This document shows, one piece after another, positions 8,723 through 15,815 of a DNA stretch of 32,758 nt. The DNA is taken from positions 1-32,758 of the IMG/VR virus record IMGVR_UViG_3300037808_000568. One strand, given 5' to 3'. The notes under the pieces were generated by a model. It made no database searches and was not told where the DNA came from. It saw only the letters and a program-made list of their open reading frames with translations. The DNA is from a virus. The position numbers were made by a program, and so were the translations under genes. Numbering within the stretch: the stretch's first letter is position 1; every line of letters begins with the position of its first letter.

Positions 8723-8758
8723 TATAATATCAATTCTATATTTAGTATTAAGAGAACT

Positions 8759-9145
8759 TTACCATTCAGCAAGGTAGTGGGCATCGCCATTGAATCGTCT
8801 ACCTGTAAATCTCTCGACCACTTGTGGTTGGCCGTCTATTGATAGTTTGGATATGATACCGTTTACAGTTTCCAGGTGTTGTTCCTTCCAAAACTTTGCC
8901 GTATCTATATCCCCTCGTTTACCTCTAAATAATGAACATACATAGTAATTTGCTGCCATTTTCCAGTCTGCTAGAACTCTAGGAACCTTTAATGGTATTC
9001 TCTCATCATGCTGTGTAAAGATATTATCCATATGTTGATTGGCTACAGCACCGAATCTGTTGAGTATTTCATCGTCTACTGTGTCAGTTATCTCTACATT
9101 AAGTAGGTCTTTTACTGCATTAATCTCATAGTAATTACCTGCCAT
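8759..9145 (-). CDS. Probable head-tail connector / adaptor protein
   Basis: A 128-residue, mostly helical protein. It begins with VKDLLNVEITDTVDDEILNRFGAVANQHMDNIF, which closely resembles the helical start of gp6 or DUF1320-like head-tail connectors, where short acidic helices are followed by a VADWKMAANYYVCSLF-type helix. Length is normal for that family. Position, after capsid and before tail genes, agrees. It would sit under the portal as part of the neck ring. Confidence 0.6.
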   Translation of the reverse strand: MAGNYYEINAVKDLLNVEITDTVDDEILNRFGAVANQHMDNIFTQHDERIPLKVPRVLADWKMAANYYVCSLFRGKRGDIDTAKFWKEQHLETVNGIISKLSIDGQPQVVERFTGRRFNGDAHYLAEW

Positions 9146-9163
9146 GTGGATAATATAGTGTGA

Positions 9164-9847
9164 TTAGGTAATAGAATTAATCTTGTATTCTTCGCCATTC
9201 TTTAGATATACACTATACCCTGTATGGTCACCATTTACAAGCCATTCTTTAACCTCATTTTTACATCGGTTTCTTAGATGTGTGAAATAGGCATTGGGTT
9301 CTACTAGCATTGGTATTCCCTTCATATCGTAGGCAAACTGTAGGTCCATACACCCTTTACCGTCATTACATCCACCATCAAATGATAGTTTTTCCATTAA
9401 ATCCCTGCTTATCCATTGACATGTGAATCCAGTAAAGGACACATCAAATATCTCATTAGGTAATATCTGGTTATCTTTGATACCCTTTGTACCTGTCTTT
9501 TGATAATATGATTCTTTTGTGGATTTCGTTATATCGACACCCATTGGCTTACAACAATAAGCACTAGAATCCTCATCTACAAAGGACACACCACATAGGT
9601 TGAGAAAATCATGTTCCTCTACATCACGCTTTAACATCTCAAAGGCATCATAGTGTAGAACTAGATCATCAGGACATATCACTAAATGGGTATATTCCTC
9701 ATGGTTAAGGAAAAAGTTTTTGCCATTCTGATAGGCCTCTTTTTCAAGTCTATACTTGACTATGAATTTGTCATATGGTAAGGCATTCCAGGAATCTATT
9801 ACTTCTGGGATTTCCCTAACTGATGGAATAAAAAGTAAGGGCTTCAT
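9164..9847 (-). CDS. Glycosyltransferase-like protein (227 aa)
   Basis: The N-terminus MKPLLFIPSVREIPEVIDSW and the segment HLVICPDDLVLHYDAFEML (about residues 55-73) resemble GT-A glycosyltransferases, with DD at the place of the metal-binding DxD. A Cys- and Asp-rich segment lies at 154-170. It is coupled by ATGA with the acyltransferase upstream. It probably adds a sugar to a lipid, protein or virion glycan; the donor and acceptor are unknown. It ends the glycan cassette that begins at 11473. Confidence 0.6.
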   Translation of the reverse strand: MKPLLFIPSVREIPEVIDSWNALPYDKFIVKYRLEKEAYQNGKNFFLNHEEYTHLVICPDDLVLHYDAFEMLKRDVEEHDFLNLCGVSFVDEDSSAYCCKPMGVDITKSTKESYYQKTGTKGIKDNQILPNEIFDVSFTGFTCQWISRDLMEKLSFDGGCNDGKGCMDLQFAYDMKGIPMLVEPNAYFTHLRNRCKNEVKEWLVNGDHTGYSVYLKNGEEYKINSIT

Positions 9848-10293
9848 ATCTTGTAATTGGTCCTATCTCTAAATATTGCTGGATTACCATAACATATTGT
9901 ATTATCGGGCATATCTCTTCTAAGGTATGAGTTGGCTCCCACTACGCAGTTATTCCCTATTGTAACCTTTGGATGTATTACTGCACCTGTACATATCCTA
10001 GAGTTATCGCCTATTGTAACGTGACCTAATAATGACACATGTGTATCTATTTCACAGTTAATACCTACTTGAACATCGTGGCCTAATATTACATGAGTAT
10101 CTATTATTGTATTATCTCCTATTGTGGTGTCTCTCACTGTACCAAGTGCAATAGATGTAAATGGATTGATGAATACATTATTCCCTATCTTTACACTGTA
10201 CTTGGCTTCTACCATTTTGCCGTTTTTAGATGAGAATGGTTCATTCCCTATATCTACATAATTCCCTATTGTGCAGTTATTACCTATTCTCAA
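9844..10293 (-). CDS. Hexapeptide-repeat acyltransferase (LbH fold)
   Basis: A 149-residue protein almost wholly made of [LIV]-G-x-x-x-x hexapeptide repeats (IGNNCTIGNYVDIG, IGDNTIIDTHVILG, IGDNSRICTGAVIHPKVTIG). Such repeats form a left-handed beta-helix, and the active form is a trimer. It ends with the usual PDNTICYGNPA segment of sugar O- or N-acetyltransferases. A His in VILGHDVQVG or in LLGHVTIG may be the catalytic base. ATGA overlaps tie it to genes on both sides. It likely acetylates a sugar made by the same cassette. Confidence 0.8.
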   Translation of the reverse strand: MRIGNNCTIGNYVDIGNEPFSSKNGKMVEAKYSVKIGNNVFINPFTSIALGTVRDTTIGDNTIIDTHVILGHDVQVGINCEIDTHVSLLGHVTIGDNSRICTGAVIHPKVTIGNNCVVGANSYLRRDMPDNTICYGNPAIFRDRTNYKI

Positions 10294-10865
10294 TAGTTTA
10301 CACCTTTAATGTATGGTGGAAAGTTGCCGTTAGAGTGATCTATTATTGGTATGTTAGATGATTTGTTTCTGTAATAATGATATGTTGATTCTATCATAGC
10401 GTTAATCCATACATCTAAATCCTCTTTTGTTACATACTCTCCACCTGAATAATCTAACCCAATCAGATGTATCTCATCAGGCTTTAATATCTCATCTGCA
10501 AATATTATACTATACAGACCTACATTGTTAATTGCATTAGCATTACCATACCTCTCAGCATTGAATATCTGTGATTTTAAACCTAACAAATCTATTCTAT
10601 ATGGTAAACAATCGGTTGTTTCTTCTCTATAAATAACAGTCATTTTATCCTTTATTCTATCCTCTTTGTAGTAGTCAGGCATGAATTTATGTAGATGTGC
10701 TTTTACTGATTTCTGTGTTTCTCCATATAGATGATAGTTTGGGATTATGTCATGTTCTATTAGATCAGTGGTTGTTATATCTACAGATAATATCAATCCA
10801 TCAAAGTTTTTAATAAAATCATAATCCCTATAACTTGGTCCATGACCCACCACTAACGCTTTCAA
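10290..10865 (-). CDS. DUF115/MptE-like protein, sugar-transfer cassette
   Basis: MKALVVGHGPSYRDYDFI matches the G-x-GPS motif at the start of DUF115 (MptE/Maf-type) proteins, which include enzymes acting on flagellin or surface glycans. The middle (GNANAINNVGLYSIIFA) and DEIHLIGLDYSGG fit the same family, which uses a Rossmann-like fold. 191 residues. Coupled by ATGA to the acyltransferase and to the glycosyltransferase upstream. The exact reaction is unknown; a role in making or transferring a nonulosonic or similar sugar is inference. Confidence 0.6.
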   Translation of the reverse strand: MKALVVGHGPSYRDYDFIKNFDGLILSVDITTTDLIEHDIIPNYHLYGETQKSVKAHLHKFMPDYYKEDRIKDKMTVIYREETTDCLPYRIDLLGLKSQIFNAERYGNANAINNVGLYSIIFADEILKPDEIHLIGLDYSGGEYVTKEDLDVWINAMIESTYHYYRNKSSNIPIIDHSNGNFPPYIKGVNY

Positions 10866-11473
10866 TGTATTGGATTACTCTTGTTTCTATATAACATTTT
10901 AGCAAGTCTTTCTTCTGTTCTACTTTCCCTATTCTCTATAATATCGATGTTTGGGCATAGTATGGATGAATGATGTTTAATCTCTTTATCCATGAAAAAT
11001 ATCTTGTTGTGTTGGTTTTGGTATCTTACAAATGATGGGTTTAACAATATCCTATGTGAAAACTCTACACCACCATGTCTCTTAGAATGAACCGTTACCC
11101 TAAATCCTAATGAGTCTGGGTACTGTTGTATGCATCGTTTTAGTGACTTTTCAAAGGCCTCATAACCGTTAGGGAATGATATAGCCTCATCAGAGTCTAA
11201 TATTATTACAACATCACATCCGAATCTACCAGCATACCTACATGATAGATTTCTGTTGAATGTTTCTGATTTATTCCCTGATTGGATCAGTACAGTATTA
11301 CTATATGACTCTACTAGGTCTAGTGTACCGTCATTACTGTTTATGGTATCTCCCATGAAATCTTCCCATTTACCGTCTATTATTATTACAGGATAAAATG
11401 GTGTAGTTGATTCTAATGTAGATTCTAATTCTTCTTTACAATTATACGTTAATGTGGCGACCCCAATCTTCAA
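10862..11473 (-). CDS. Family 2-like glycosyltransferase (203 aa)
   Basis: From TTG at 11473 the protein reads (M)KIGVATLTYN, the normal first strand of a GT-A glycosyltransferase, then PVIIIDGKW and VVIILDSDEA (about residues 106-115) with the DSD metal site. It lacks the downstream lectin or membrane domains of larger enzymes. A longer frame from 11530 would add a hydrophobic leader that overlaps the HNH gene and is encoded by a T-rich tract, so I prefer the TTG. It starts the glycan cassette with ATGA coupling downstream. Confidence 0.65.
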   Translation of the reverse strand: MKIGVATLTYNCKEELESTLESTTPFYPVIIIDGKWEDFMGDTINSNDGTLDLVESYSNTVLIQSGNKSETFNRNLSCRYAGRFGCDVVIILDSDEAISFPNGYEAFEKSLKRCIQQYPDSLGFRVTVHSKRHGGVEFSHRILLNPSFVRYQNQHNKIFFMDKEIKHHSSILCPNIDIIENRESRTEERLAKMLYRNKSNPIH

Positions 11474-11475
11474 TG

Positions 11476-11500
11476 ATATAATAAAAAAAAGAAAGGTTAA
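11476..11500 (-). terminator. T-rich tract after the HNH gene
   Basis: On the minus strand this stretch reads CTTTCTTTTTTTTATTATA with no stem-loop, as archaeal T-rich terminators do. It lies 12 nt after the HNH stop and just before the TTG start of the glycosyltransferase. It could be a partial terminator or simply AT-rich spacer. Confidence 0.3.
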
Positions 11501-11511
11501 GAGTATTAGTC

Positions 11512-11931
11512 TTATGGTGCATGTGGGCATTTACCGTTGTTTTTGTACCTACCCCAATTACAGTTAAAACATAATACTTCAAACCCTTCTGGGTAATTGT
11601 TTCCCCTCAACCATTGATATAATTTACTTCCACCCATCTCTCTCTTATGATCCCATAATTGTCTTCCACCTACATGGTCTATTGTAAGAAAATCAAATAT
11701 ATCTATTTTACAGCATTTACAACATAGTTGGTTATCTGAATAGTGGTTGAACACTTCTAACTTTATTCTTGTAGAATATTTCTTAACATAACCCCTCTGT
11801 TTTATTGGATCATATTTTCCTTTATTTGCACCTGTAAGTTTCTTTTTCTGTAAAATCTCTTTTCGGTGTCTATCATAATATCTTTTTGATTTTACTCTAT
11901 CATCATTCCTAATATCCTCTTTTGTTTTCAT
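11512..11931 (-). CDS. HNH-type zinc nuclease-like protein (139 aa)
   Basis: A basic N-terminal half (about 60 residues of Lys/Arg/Tyr) is followed by CCKCCKIDIFDFLTIDHVGG, a CxxC-then-DH arrangement, and by EVLCFNCNWGRYKN with a second CxxC. This is the zinc-stabilised HNH fold common in viral genomes (DH, then N-C pair). A Gly-rich LYQWLRGNNYPEG segment before the second pair is typical. Either a homing or free-standing nuclease, or a packaging helper. It has its own TATA box 27 nt upstream, so it likely starts the transcript for the glycan cassette. Confidence 0.75.
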   Translation of the reverse strand: MKTKEDIRNDDRVKSKRYYDRHRKEILQKKKLTGANKGKYDPIKQRGYVKKYSTRIKLEVFNHYSDNQLCCKCCKIDIFDFLTIDHVGGRQLWDHKREMGGSKLYQWLRGNNYPEGFEVLCFNCNWGRYKNNGKCPHAP

Positions 11932-11953
11932 TAAAATAAAAAAGGAGAAGTGA

Positions 11954-11962
11954 TTATATAAG
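11954..11962 (-). promoter_or_regulatory. Archaeal-type TATA box for the HNH gene
   Basis: Minus-strand CTTATATAA is centred 27 nt before the ATG at 11931. That is the spacing expected for a leaderless or near-leaderless archaeal transcript. The T-rich stretch between box and ATG (CTCCTTTTTTATTTT) may also serve as terminator for the capsid gene that ends at 11993 on the same strand. Confidence 0.5.
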
Positions 11963-11992
11963 TATAACGGATTAGGTTATCACTATATATGA

Positions 11993-13432
11993 TCAGGGTG
12001 CAGTAGTTGAAATTCTCACGATAGATGTAGCATCGATAACACCAGCCTTGGTTCTCCAAGTGGTATTAACTCTAACTTCGTTATCCTCTGGGATTTCGTG
12101 CATTTTAACGGTTACATCACGTTTAATTCCGATACCATATGAGTGGCGTGGAATACACATAATTGCGTTATATGCGTTGTTAGTTTGTGCTGTCTCATTC
12201 TCTACGGCATTCGTAACTACTAATTGGACTCCCATTAATTCCTCTAATTGGGCTTTGAGCCAAATGTCTGGAACTTGTCTGGTTGCCAATGATGTTACGT
12301 TTGTAGATGTGATAAGTTCTCTCCATTGTCTAGGATGTAAGAAACAAACTGGTTTAACACCACCTCGTAGATAACCTTGATCTTCTAAGTATTCTCTACC
12401 AAATGCGATGCCTGTTTCGTCCATAGTATTTGAAGCGACATCGGAGTCAGTAATTGTTGCACCTGTATCACCACGAATCCATAACCCTGGGGTTAAAGTT
12501 CCTTCTGCTGATACGGTTGTCAACATATCTGTTGCTACGAAATCTTCATAACTAGCACTTGATCCTTCCACAATAACTTGTAATAAGTCGAATGGGGAAT
12601 TTTCAATTTCATCAAAGTCACCAATTAAGTAAGTACCTGTGATGGTGCTTGGTGTTACTTCGACTGATGTGATAGTTTGAGTTGCTTCTGACGGAGTTGA
12701 TCCTACTGTTTGTGAACCGTTTGCTGGGAGAGTTGATTTAAAGAATCTTGCTCTATCTGCTCCTGCTGCGATTTCTTTCACTTTAGCGAATTGAAATACA
12801 GGTATGAAGGAGATTCCACCTGGAACAATAGCGACATCAGTATCTAAATCCTGTGTTGCATGTGTACCTGATAGTGAGACTGCTTCTTTAATTAGTGCAG
12901 GTGAACCTCTGTATGCTTCTCTAACGCCAGTAGATGGATCAGCTTTTCCTACTTGAACACTTCTAAAAGTGCTGTGTGGGATGTTGAACTGATATTTTCC
13001 ATTGACTTCGAGTGCTTTAACGTATTCACTTGCGACCTCATGAAGTGACTTTACTTGATCTGCTGAACCAGCTGATACTGTTGCTGTTGGTTTATGTTCT
13101 GCCATCTTTAGTTCGGCTACTTGTTTTTTGAGTTCTTTGTTCTCTTTTGCAATATCGGTGTTAGTATCTGCGATTTCTGGTTTTTCAGCGTTAGTTGGAA
13201 CACAACGTTGTTGTGCTGCATCATATTTGCTGTCTGGACCACATTCGTGATTAGTGACTTTAGAGTCTTCACCTGAATCTACTGCTGAATCTTTCAATTC
13301 TGCTTTTTGATCCTGTGCTTGACCGTCTTCTAATCCTTCTTTTGCTTTAGAAACGCATTTACCTTGAGAAACGTCGAAAGAGCTACCTTCTGGGCATTCT
13401 TTATCGTCCATTTCTTTACAGTTGCATGTCAT
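11993..13432 (-). CDS. Major capsid protein, HK97-fold type (479 aa)
   Basis: Residues 1-80 hold two Cys repeats (CPEGSSFDVSQGKCV and CGPDSKYDAAQQRCV) joined by an acidic linker. A short coiled coil follows at about 90-110, then a long region with the HK97 capsid pattern: an N-arm, a central domain with FIPVFQFAKVKEIAAG, and a C-terminal part with VCFLHPRQWRELI, VPDIWLKAQLEELMGVQLVVTNAV and a final ATSIVRIS. Position after the protease supports it. The N-terminal part may be a delta-like scaffold domain removed by the protease. A TATATAAA box lies 8 nt before the ATG. Confidence 0.8.
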   Translation of the reverse strand: MTCNCKEMDDKECPEGSSFDVSQGKCVSKAKEGLEDGQAQDQKAELKDSAVDSGEDSKVTNHECGPDSKYDAAQQRCVPTNAEKPEIADTNTDIAKENKELKKQVAELKMAEHKPTATVSAGSADQVKSLHEVASEYVKALEVNGKYQFNIPHSTFRSVQVGKADPSTGVREAYRGSPALIKEAVSLSGTHATQDLDTDVAIVPGGISFIPVFQFAKVKEIAAGADRARFFKSTLPANGSQTVGSTPSEATQTITSVEVTPSTITGTYLIGDFDEIENSPFDLLQVIVEGSSASYEDFVATDMLTTVSAEGTLTPGLWIRGDTGATITDSDVASNTMDETGIAFGREYLEDQGYLRGGVKPVCFLHPRQWRELITSTNVTSLATRQVPDIWLKAQLEELMGVQLVVTNAVENETAQTNNAYNAIMCIPRHSYGIGIKRDVTVKMHEIPEDNEVRVNTTWRTKAGVIDATSIVRISTTAP

Positions 13433-13440
13433 TAATTGTT

Positions 13441-13448
13441 TTTATATA
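13441..13448 (-). promoter_or_regulatory. TATATAAA element 8 nt before the capsid start
   Basis: Minus-strand TATATAAA is separated by exactly 8 nt from the capsid ATG. The same 8-nt geometry occurs before the protease gene (16678-16685) and the 71-residue gene (19972-19979). Too close to the ATG to be an ordinary archaeal TATA box for a leaderless message. Confidence 0.45.
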
Positions 13449-13469
13449 GTATATCATTAATAGAACAAA

Positions 13470-13565
13470 TCACTTTTCGTCTTTTACCCACTTTCTTTGA
13501 TTTCTAGGTATGTCAATGAATAACCATTTGAAATCACTATACGTCTTTGGGTCCTTCAAATTCAT
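13470..13565 (-). CDS. Microprotein between reductase and capsid (31 aa)
   Basis: ATG at 13565 lies inside the end of the reductase gene in another frame; the frame ends at 13470. The product (MNLKDPKTYSDFKWLFIDIP...) ends in a basic stretch. No family recognised. The overlap with the upstream gene is like other small genes here, but a chance frame of this size is possible. Confidence 0.35.
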   Translation of the reverse strand: MNLKDPKTYSDFKWLFIDIPRNQRKWVKDEK

Positions 13566-14709
13566 CTATTAATACCTCTATTCTTTCACGCTGTACAGTT
13601 GTTAAGGACTTACTTTCAGGTTTCTTTAGATACCTTTTGAGTTCGTCTACTGACTCTTGTAGCCTACCTTGTTTCTCTGTACCGTTGGCCTCTGTTTCCT
13701 TCAATATCTTAAAGTTTTGTTTTAACATACCGAATCCCTCATTAGTTGGATCTTTAGCCAGTCTTGTAGCCCAAAACTTATGTGCTGGGCATGAAGCACA
13801 TCCCATTCTCTCCATATCGTGAGCCTTATACGCTGGGTTCTTTGGTATACCATGAACTAGATAATACTTTTGTGTATCTTCCATAGTCCAAAATGATAAT
13901 GGTGTACAGTTTCTAATAGGGTACTTTATGAATGATTTTAGTATGGCTGTTCTACATCTCTGTAATACTGCATTAGATCTAGCGTTAGATTCTTGAGCTC
14001 TTGTACCTACAAAACTTAGATTATATCTGTCCTTTTCTGGTAGTGAATTGATGAATTTCTTCATTGATTTCTTTTTGAGTATATCACAACATTCAGGGGT
14101 TTTTCCTTTTGACCCACCCATCTCTTTTGCTGTCTTGTTTTTACCGTCTTTTTGTTTCTTTCTTATACTCCTAAAGGATGGTAAATGACCTACTTTCTTG
14201 GCTATACTCCATACTGTCATCATATTTCCTCTCTCATCTACTGGGGGTTTGAATAGTTTGACTTTATCCTGTATATCCCATAATTTAATCATATCAGCCC
14301 AATACTGTTTTTCTTCTTTGAAGGTGTTTAATGTATCATTGAGGAACATATCAGGATATTCTATACCTAACTTCTTACATGCTCTCATAACTAAGTGCAT
14401 TAACACAATACTATCTGAACCAAATGATGTGGCCACAAATGGTTTATCAAATGCTTTTAGGTGTTCCATTATAAACTCTAATGTTTCCTGTTCTTTCTGA
14501 TCAAACGGTTTAGATTGTTGTTCATACATCTCAAATGGGTATAATATGAAAGTCTTTGCTGCAAGTGATTTAGCCTTTAATTCCTCTGGTAATGCGTTAA
14601 ATTTCTCTCTAATAGTAGGGTCTATCTTGGTAAATCCATCATTTGGATCTCCACTTAAATGCGCCCATTTATACGGTTTATCAGTCAAATCTATGTCGCC
14701 AACAATCAT
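13537..14709 (-). CDS. PAPS/APS reductase-like PP-loop ATP-pyrophosphatase family protein
   Basis: A 390-residue protein. SFGSDSIVLMHL at residues 95-106 is the PP-loop of the PAPS reductase family, in a form with F and S replacing the usual G and K. GTRAQESNAR at about 235 is the family's Arg-rich motif. A CC pair near 208 and CASC about 95 residues later match the CC-x80-CxxC arrangement that binds a 4Fe-4S cluster in APS-reductase-type enzymes. Its reaction could be reduction of an activated sulfate, or thiolation as in DndC relatives. It is inserted between the protease/KTSC genes and the capsid gene, which is unusual. The zinc-ribbon gene overlaps its start. Confidence 0.75.
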   Translation of the reverse strand: MIVGDIDLTDKPYKWAHLSGDPNDGFTKIDPTIREKFNALPEELKAKSLAAKTFILYPFEMYEQQSKPFDQKEQETLEFIMEHLKAFDKPFVATSFGSDSIVLMHLVMRACKKLGIEYPDMFLNDTLNTFKEEKQYWADMIKLWDIQDKVKLFKPPVDERGNMMTVWSIAKKVGHLPSFRSIRKKQKDGKNKTAKEMGGSKGKTPECCDILKKKSMKKFINSLPEKDRYNLSFVGTRAQESNARSNAVLQRCRTAILKSFIKYPIRNCTPLSFWTMEDTQKYYLVHGIPKNPAYKAHDMERMGCASCPAHKFWATRLAKDPTNEGFGMLKQNFKILKETEANGTEKQGRLQESVDELKRYLKKPESKSLTTVQRERIEVLIDEFEGPKDV

Positions 14710-14821
14710 AACATACTACTACATTATTAGTCTTTATTCTGATATAGATTAACCCACCACGTTCATTTTGTGCATCTTTGCCACACTTGTAGCAATCAGT
14801 TATAGGATGATGTCTAGTCAT
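14681..14821 (-). CDS. Zinc-ribbon microprotein (46 aa), intact copy
   Basis: ATG at 14821 overlaps the stop of the 69-residue gene as ATGA. The product has DCYKCGK near the N-terminus and CYDCWRH near the C-terminus, giving a four-Cys zinc ribbon. Its first ten residues (MTRHHPITDCYKCG) recur in a truncated copy at 15008-15061. It overlaps the start of the PAPS-reductase-like gene by 29 nt, so the two are probably made together. Confidence 0.6.
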   Translation of the reverse strand: MTRHHPITDCYKCGKDAQNERGGLIYIRIKTNNVVVCYDCWRHRFD

Positions 14822-15052
14822 TCTCTATCACTCTCTATCATACTACATCTAACTTTACCCGTGAATGTTGTAAACTTGCCGTCATGTTTAGAATTAAATC
14901 CATCAACTGTCATTTCTATGTTAAACCAACCAGTGTTGATGTACTCTTCTGGTATTGTTATGTATGCTACATGACCTACATCTTTACCTTTGAAGAATTT
15001 GGTTATTCTATTCATTCTCTCGCCCACACTTGTAGCAATCAGTTATTGGATG
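14781..15052. repeat. Direct repeat pair of about 28 nt flanking the 69-residue gene
   Basis: The 23-nt string starting CCACACTTGTAGCAATCAGT occurs at 14781-14803 and again at 15024-15046. One mismatch follows, then a shared GGATG, giving 28 of 29 matching positions. Both copies encode, on the minus strand, the PITDCYKCG segment of a zinc ribbon. The unit length between copies is 243 nt and contains the 69-residue gene. Confidence 0.8.
14818..15027 (-). CDS. Hypothetical protein (69 aa) between two zinc-ribbon copies
   Basis: The longest form starts at GTG 15027 (MGERMNRITKFFKG); an ATG at 15015 is an alternative four residues later and I cannot choose between them. The predicted fold is small and beta-rich (GHVAYITIPEEYINTGWFNIEMTVDG, partly quoted). 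No family recognised. It lies between the truncated and the intact zinc-ribbon copies, within a direct-repeat unit. Confidence 0.55.
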   Translation of the reverse strand: MGERMNRITKFFKGKDVGHVAYITIPEEYINTGWFNIEMTVDGFNSKHDGKFTTFTGKVRCSMIESDRE

Positions 15053-15061
15053 TTCTATCAT
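15008..15061 (-). pseudogene. Truncated copy of the zinc-ribbon gene (17 codons)
   Basis: ATG at 15061 opens MIEHPITDCYKCGRENE and stops at 15008. Nine residues (HPITDCYKC) are identical to the intact 46-residue zinc ribbon at 14681-14821, as is most of the DNA. The second Cys pair is missing. This is best read as the stub of a duplication; it may still be translated. Confidence 0.5.
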
Positions 15062-15092
15062 GTTAGGTATTCTTGATAGTTTAATTTATAGT

Positions 15093-15815
15093 TTAGCAAT
15101 CGTGTTGGGTTTTAATCTCTCTATTGAAATATGCACCTTTACTGCTAGAGCCTTCCCACGCATCAAATTTACGTTCTGGTACATTACAGAATGCGTATAG
15201 TTTACCATTAAGCATTACTTCCATACTCAAATCTTCTGGGAAATAGTCTACATTACCCACGAAACTAGATGGTTCATTGAAGTTAGGTTGTCTATCTGTT
15301 ACTTTGATGTTTATTGCATCTGGTACAGGCTCATCTTTAATGTCTGATACTGGTTTATCTATTGGAGCATCTAGTATTGTCAAGACCAATGAGGCTAGTG
15401 ATATACCTAATGATGTGACTAGGATGTCTGTAAATTCTGATTTATCTACTGATGATAGTGATTTAATGTCTTTATCTGGCAAGTCTTTAAAATCCAGGTC
15501 TGCTAACTTTACATCTAACTTCATTTTTTTAAGTAAATCTCTTCTTTGTGCAGGTTTTAACTCTCCCCACATCTTATCTAGTTTATTCTTACTTATTGCC
15601 TCTTTAATTGGCTTCATCTCAGATACTAGGTCACACCATACATCATGTGCCTCTTTAAACTCGAATCTTTTCTTCTTTTTCTTGGATGATTGAATATTTC
15701 CACCACTAAGGCCACCTATATCCTCTTTTTTCTTCTTTTTTAGTGTACTTTGTGGACCTGATAAGTCTACTGCTTCATTTTGGGCAAAAATAGTTTGTTC
15801 TTTATCTATTTTTGG
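15093..15815 (-). CDS. KTSC-domain extension, probably made by -1 frameshift from the protease gene
   Basis: The frame is open from codon CCA at 15815 to the stop at 15093 (240 codons) with no ATG, GTG or TTG until ATG at 15617. Upstream it enters the protease frame at an A AAA AAC heptamer. The first part is a Lys-rich linker with two KKKKK runs. A helical segment with PAQRRDLLKKMK follows. The end is a KTSC domain: KLYAFCNVPERKFDAW then SSSKGAYFNREI, the family's SxGxYFNxxI signature. A separate 174-residue protein from 15617 is possible, but its upstream lacks a clear ribosome site. If frameshifting occurs, a protease-KTSC fusion of about 525 residues is made. Confidence 0.65.
   Translation of the reverse strand, partial: PKIDKEQTIFAQNEAVDLSGPQSTLKKKKKEDIGGLSGGNIQSSKKKKKRFEFKEAHDVWCDLVSEMKPIKEAISKNKLDKMWGELKPAQRRDLLKKMKLDVKLADLDFKDLPDKDIKSLSSVDKSEFTDILVTSLGISLASLVLTILDAPIDKPVSDIKDEPVPDAINIKVTDRQPNFNEPSSFVGNVDYFPEDLSMEVMLNGKLYAFCNVPERKFDAWEGSSSKGAYFNREIKTQHDC

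Noticed and set aside
11474-11530. Hydrophobic leader of the longer glycosyltransferase frame read as a signal anchor
   Set aside because: It is encoded by a T-rich tract overlapping the HNH gene end, and the fold starts cleanly at the TTG (KIGVATLTYN).
15277-15693. 138-codon plus-strand frame opposite the KTSC extension
   Set aside because: Antisense shadow of a well supported minus frame with a recognisable domain.
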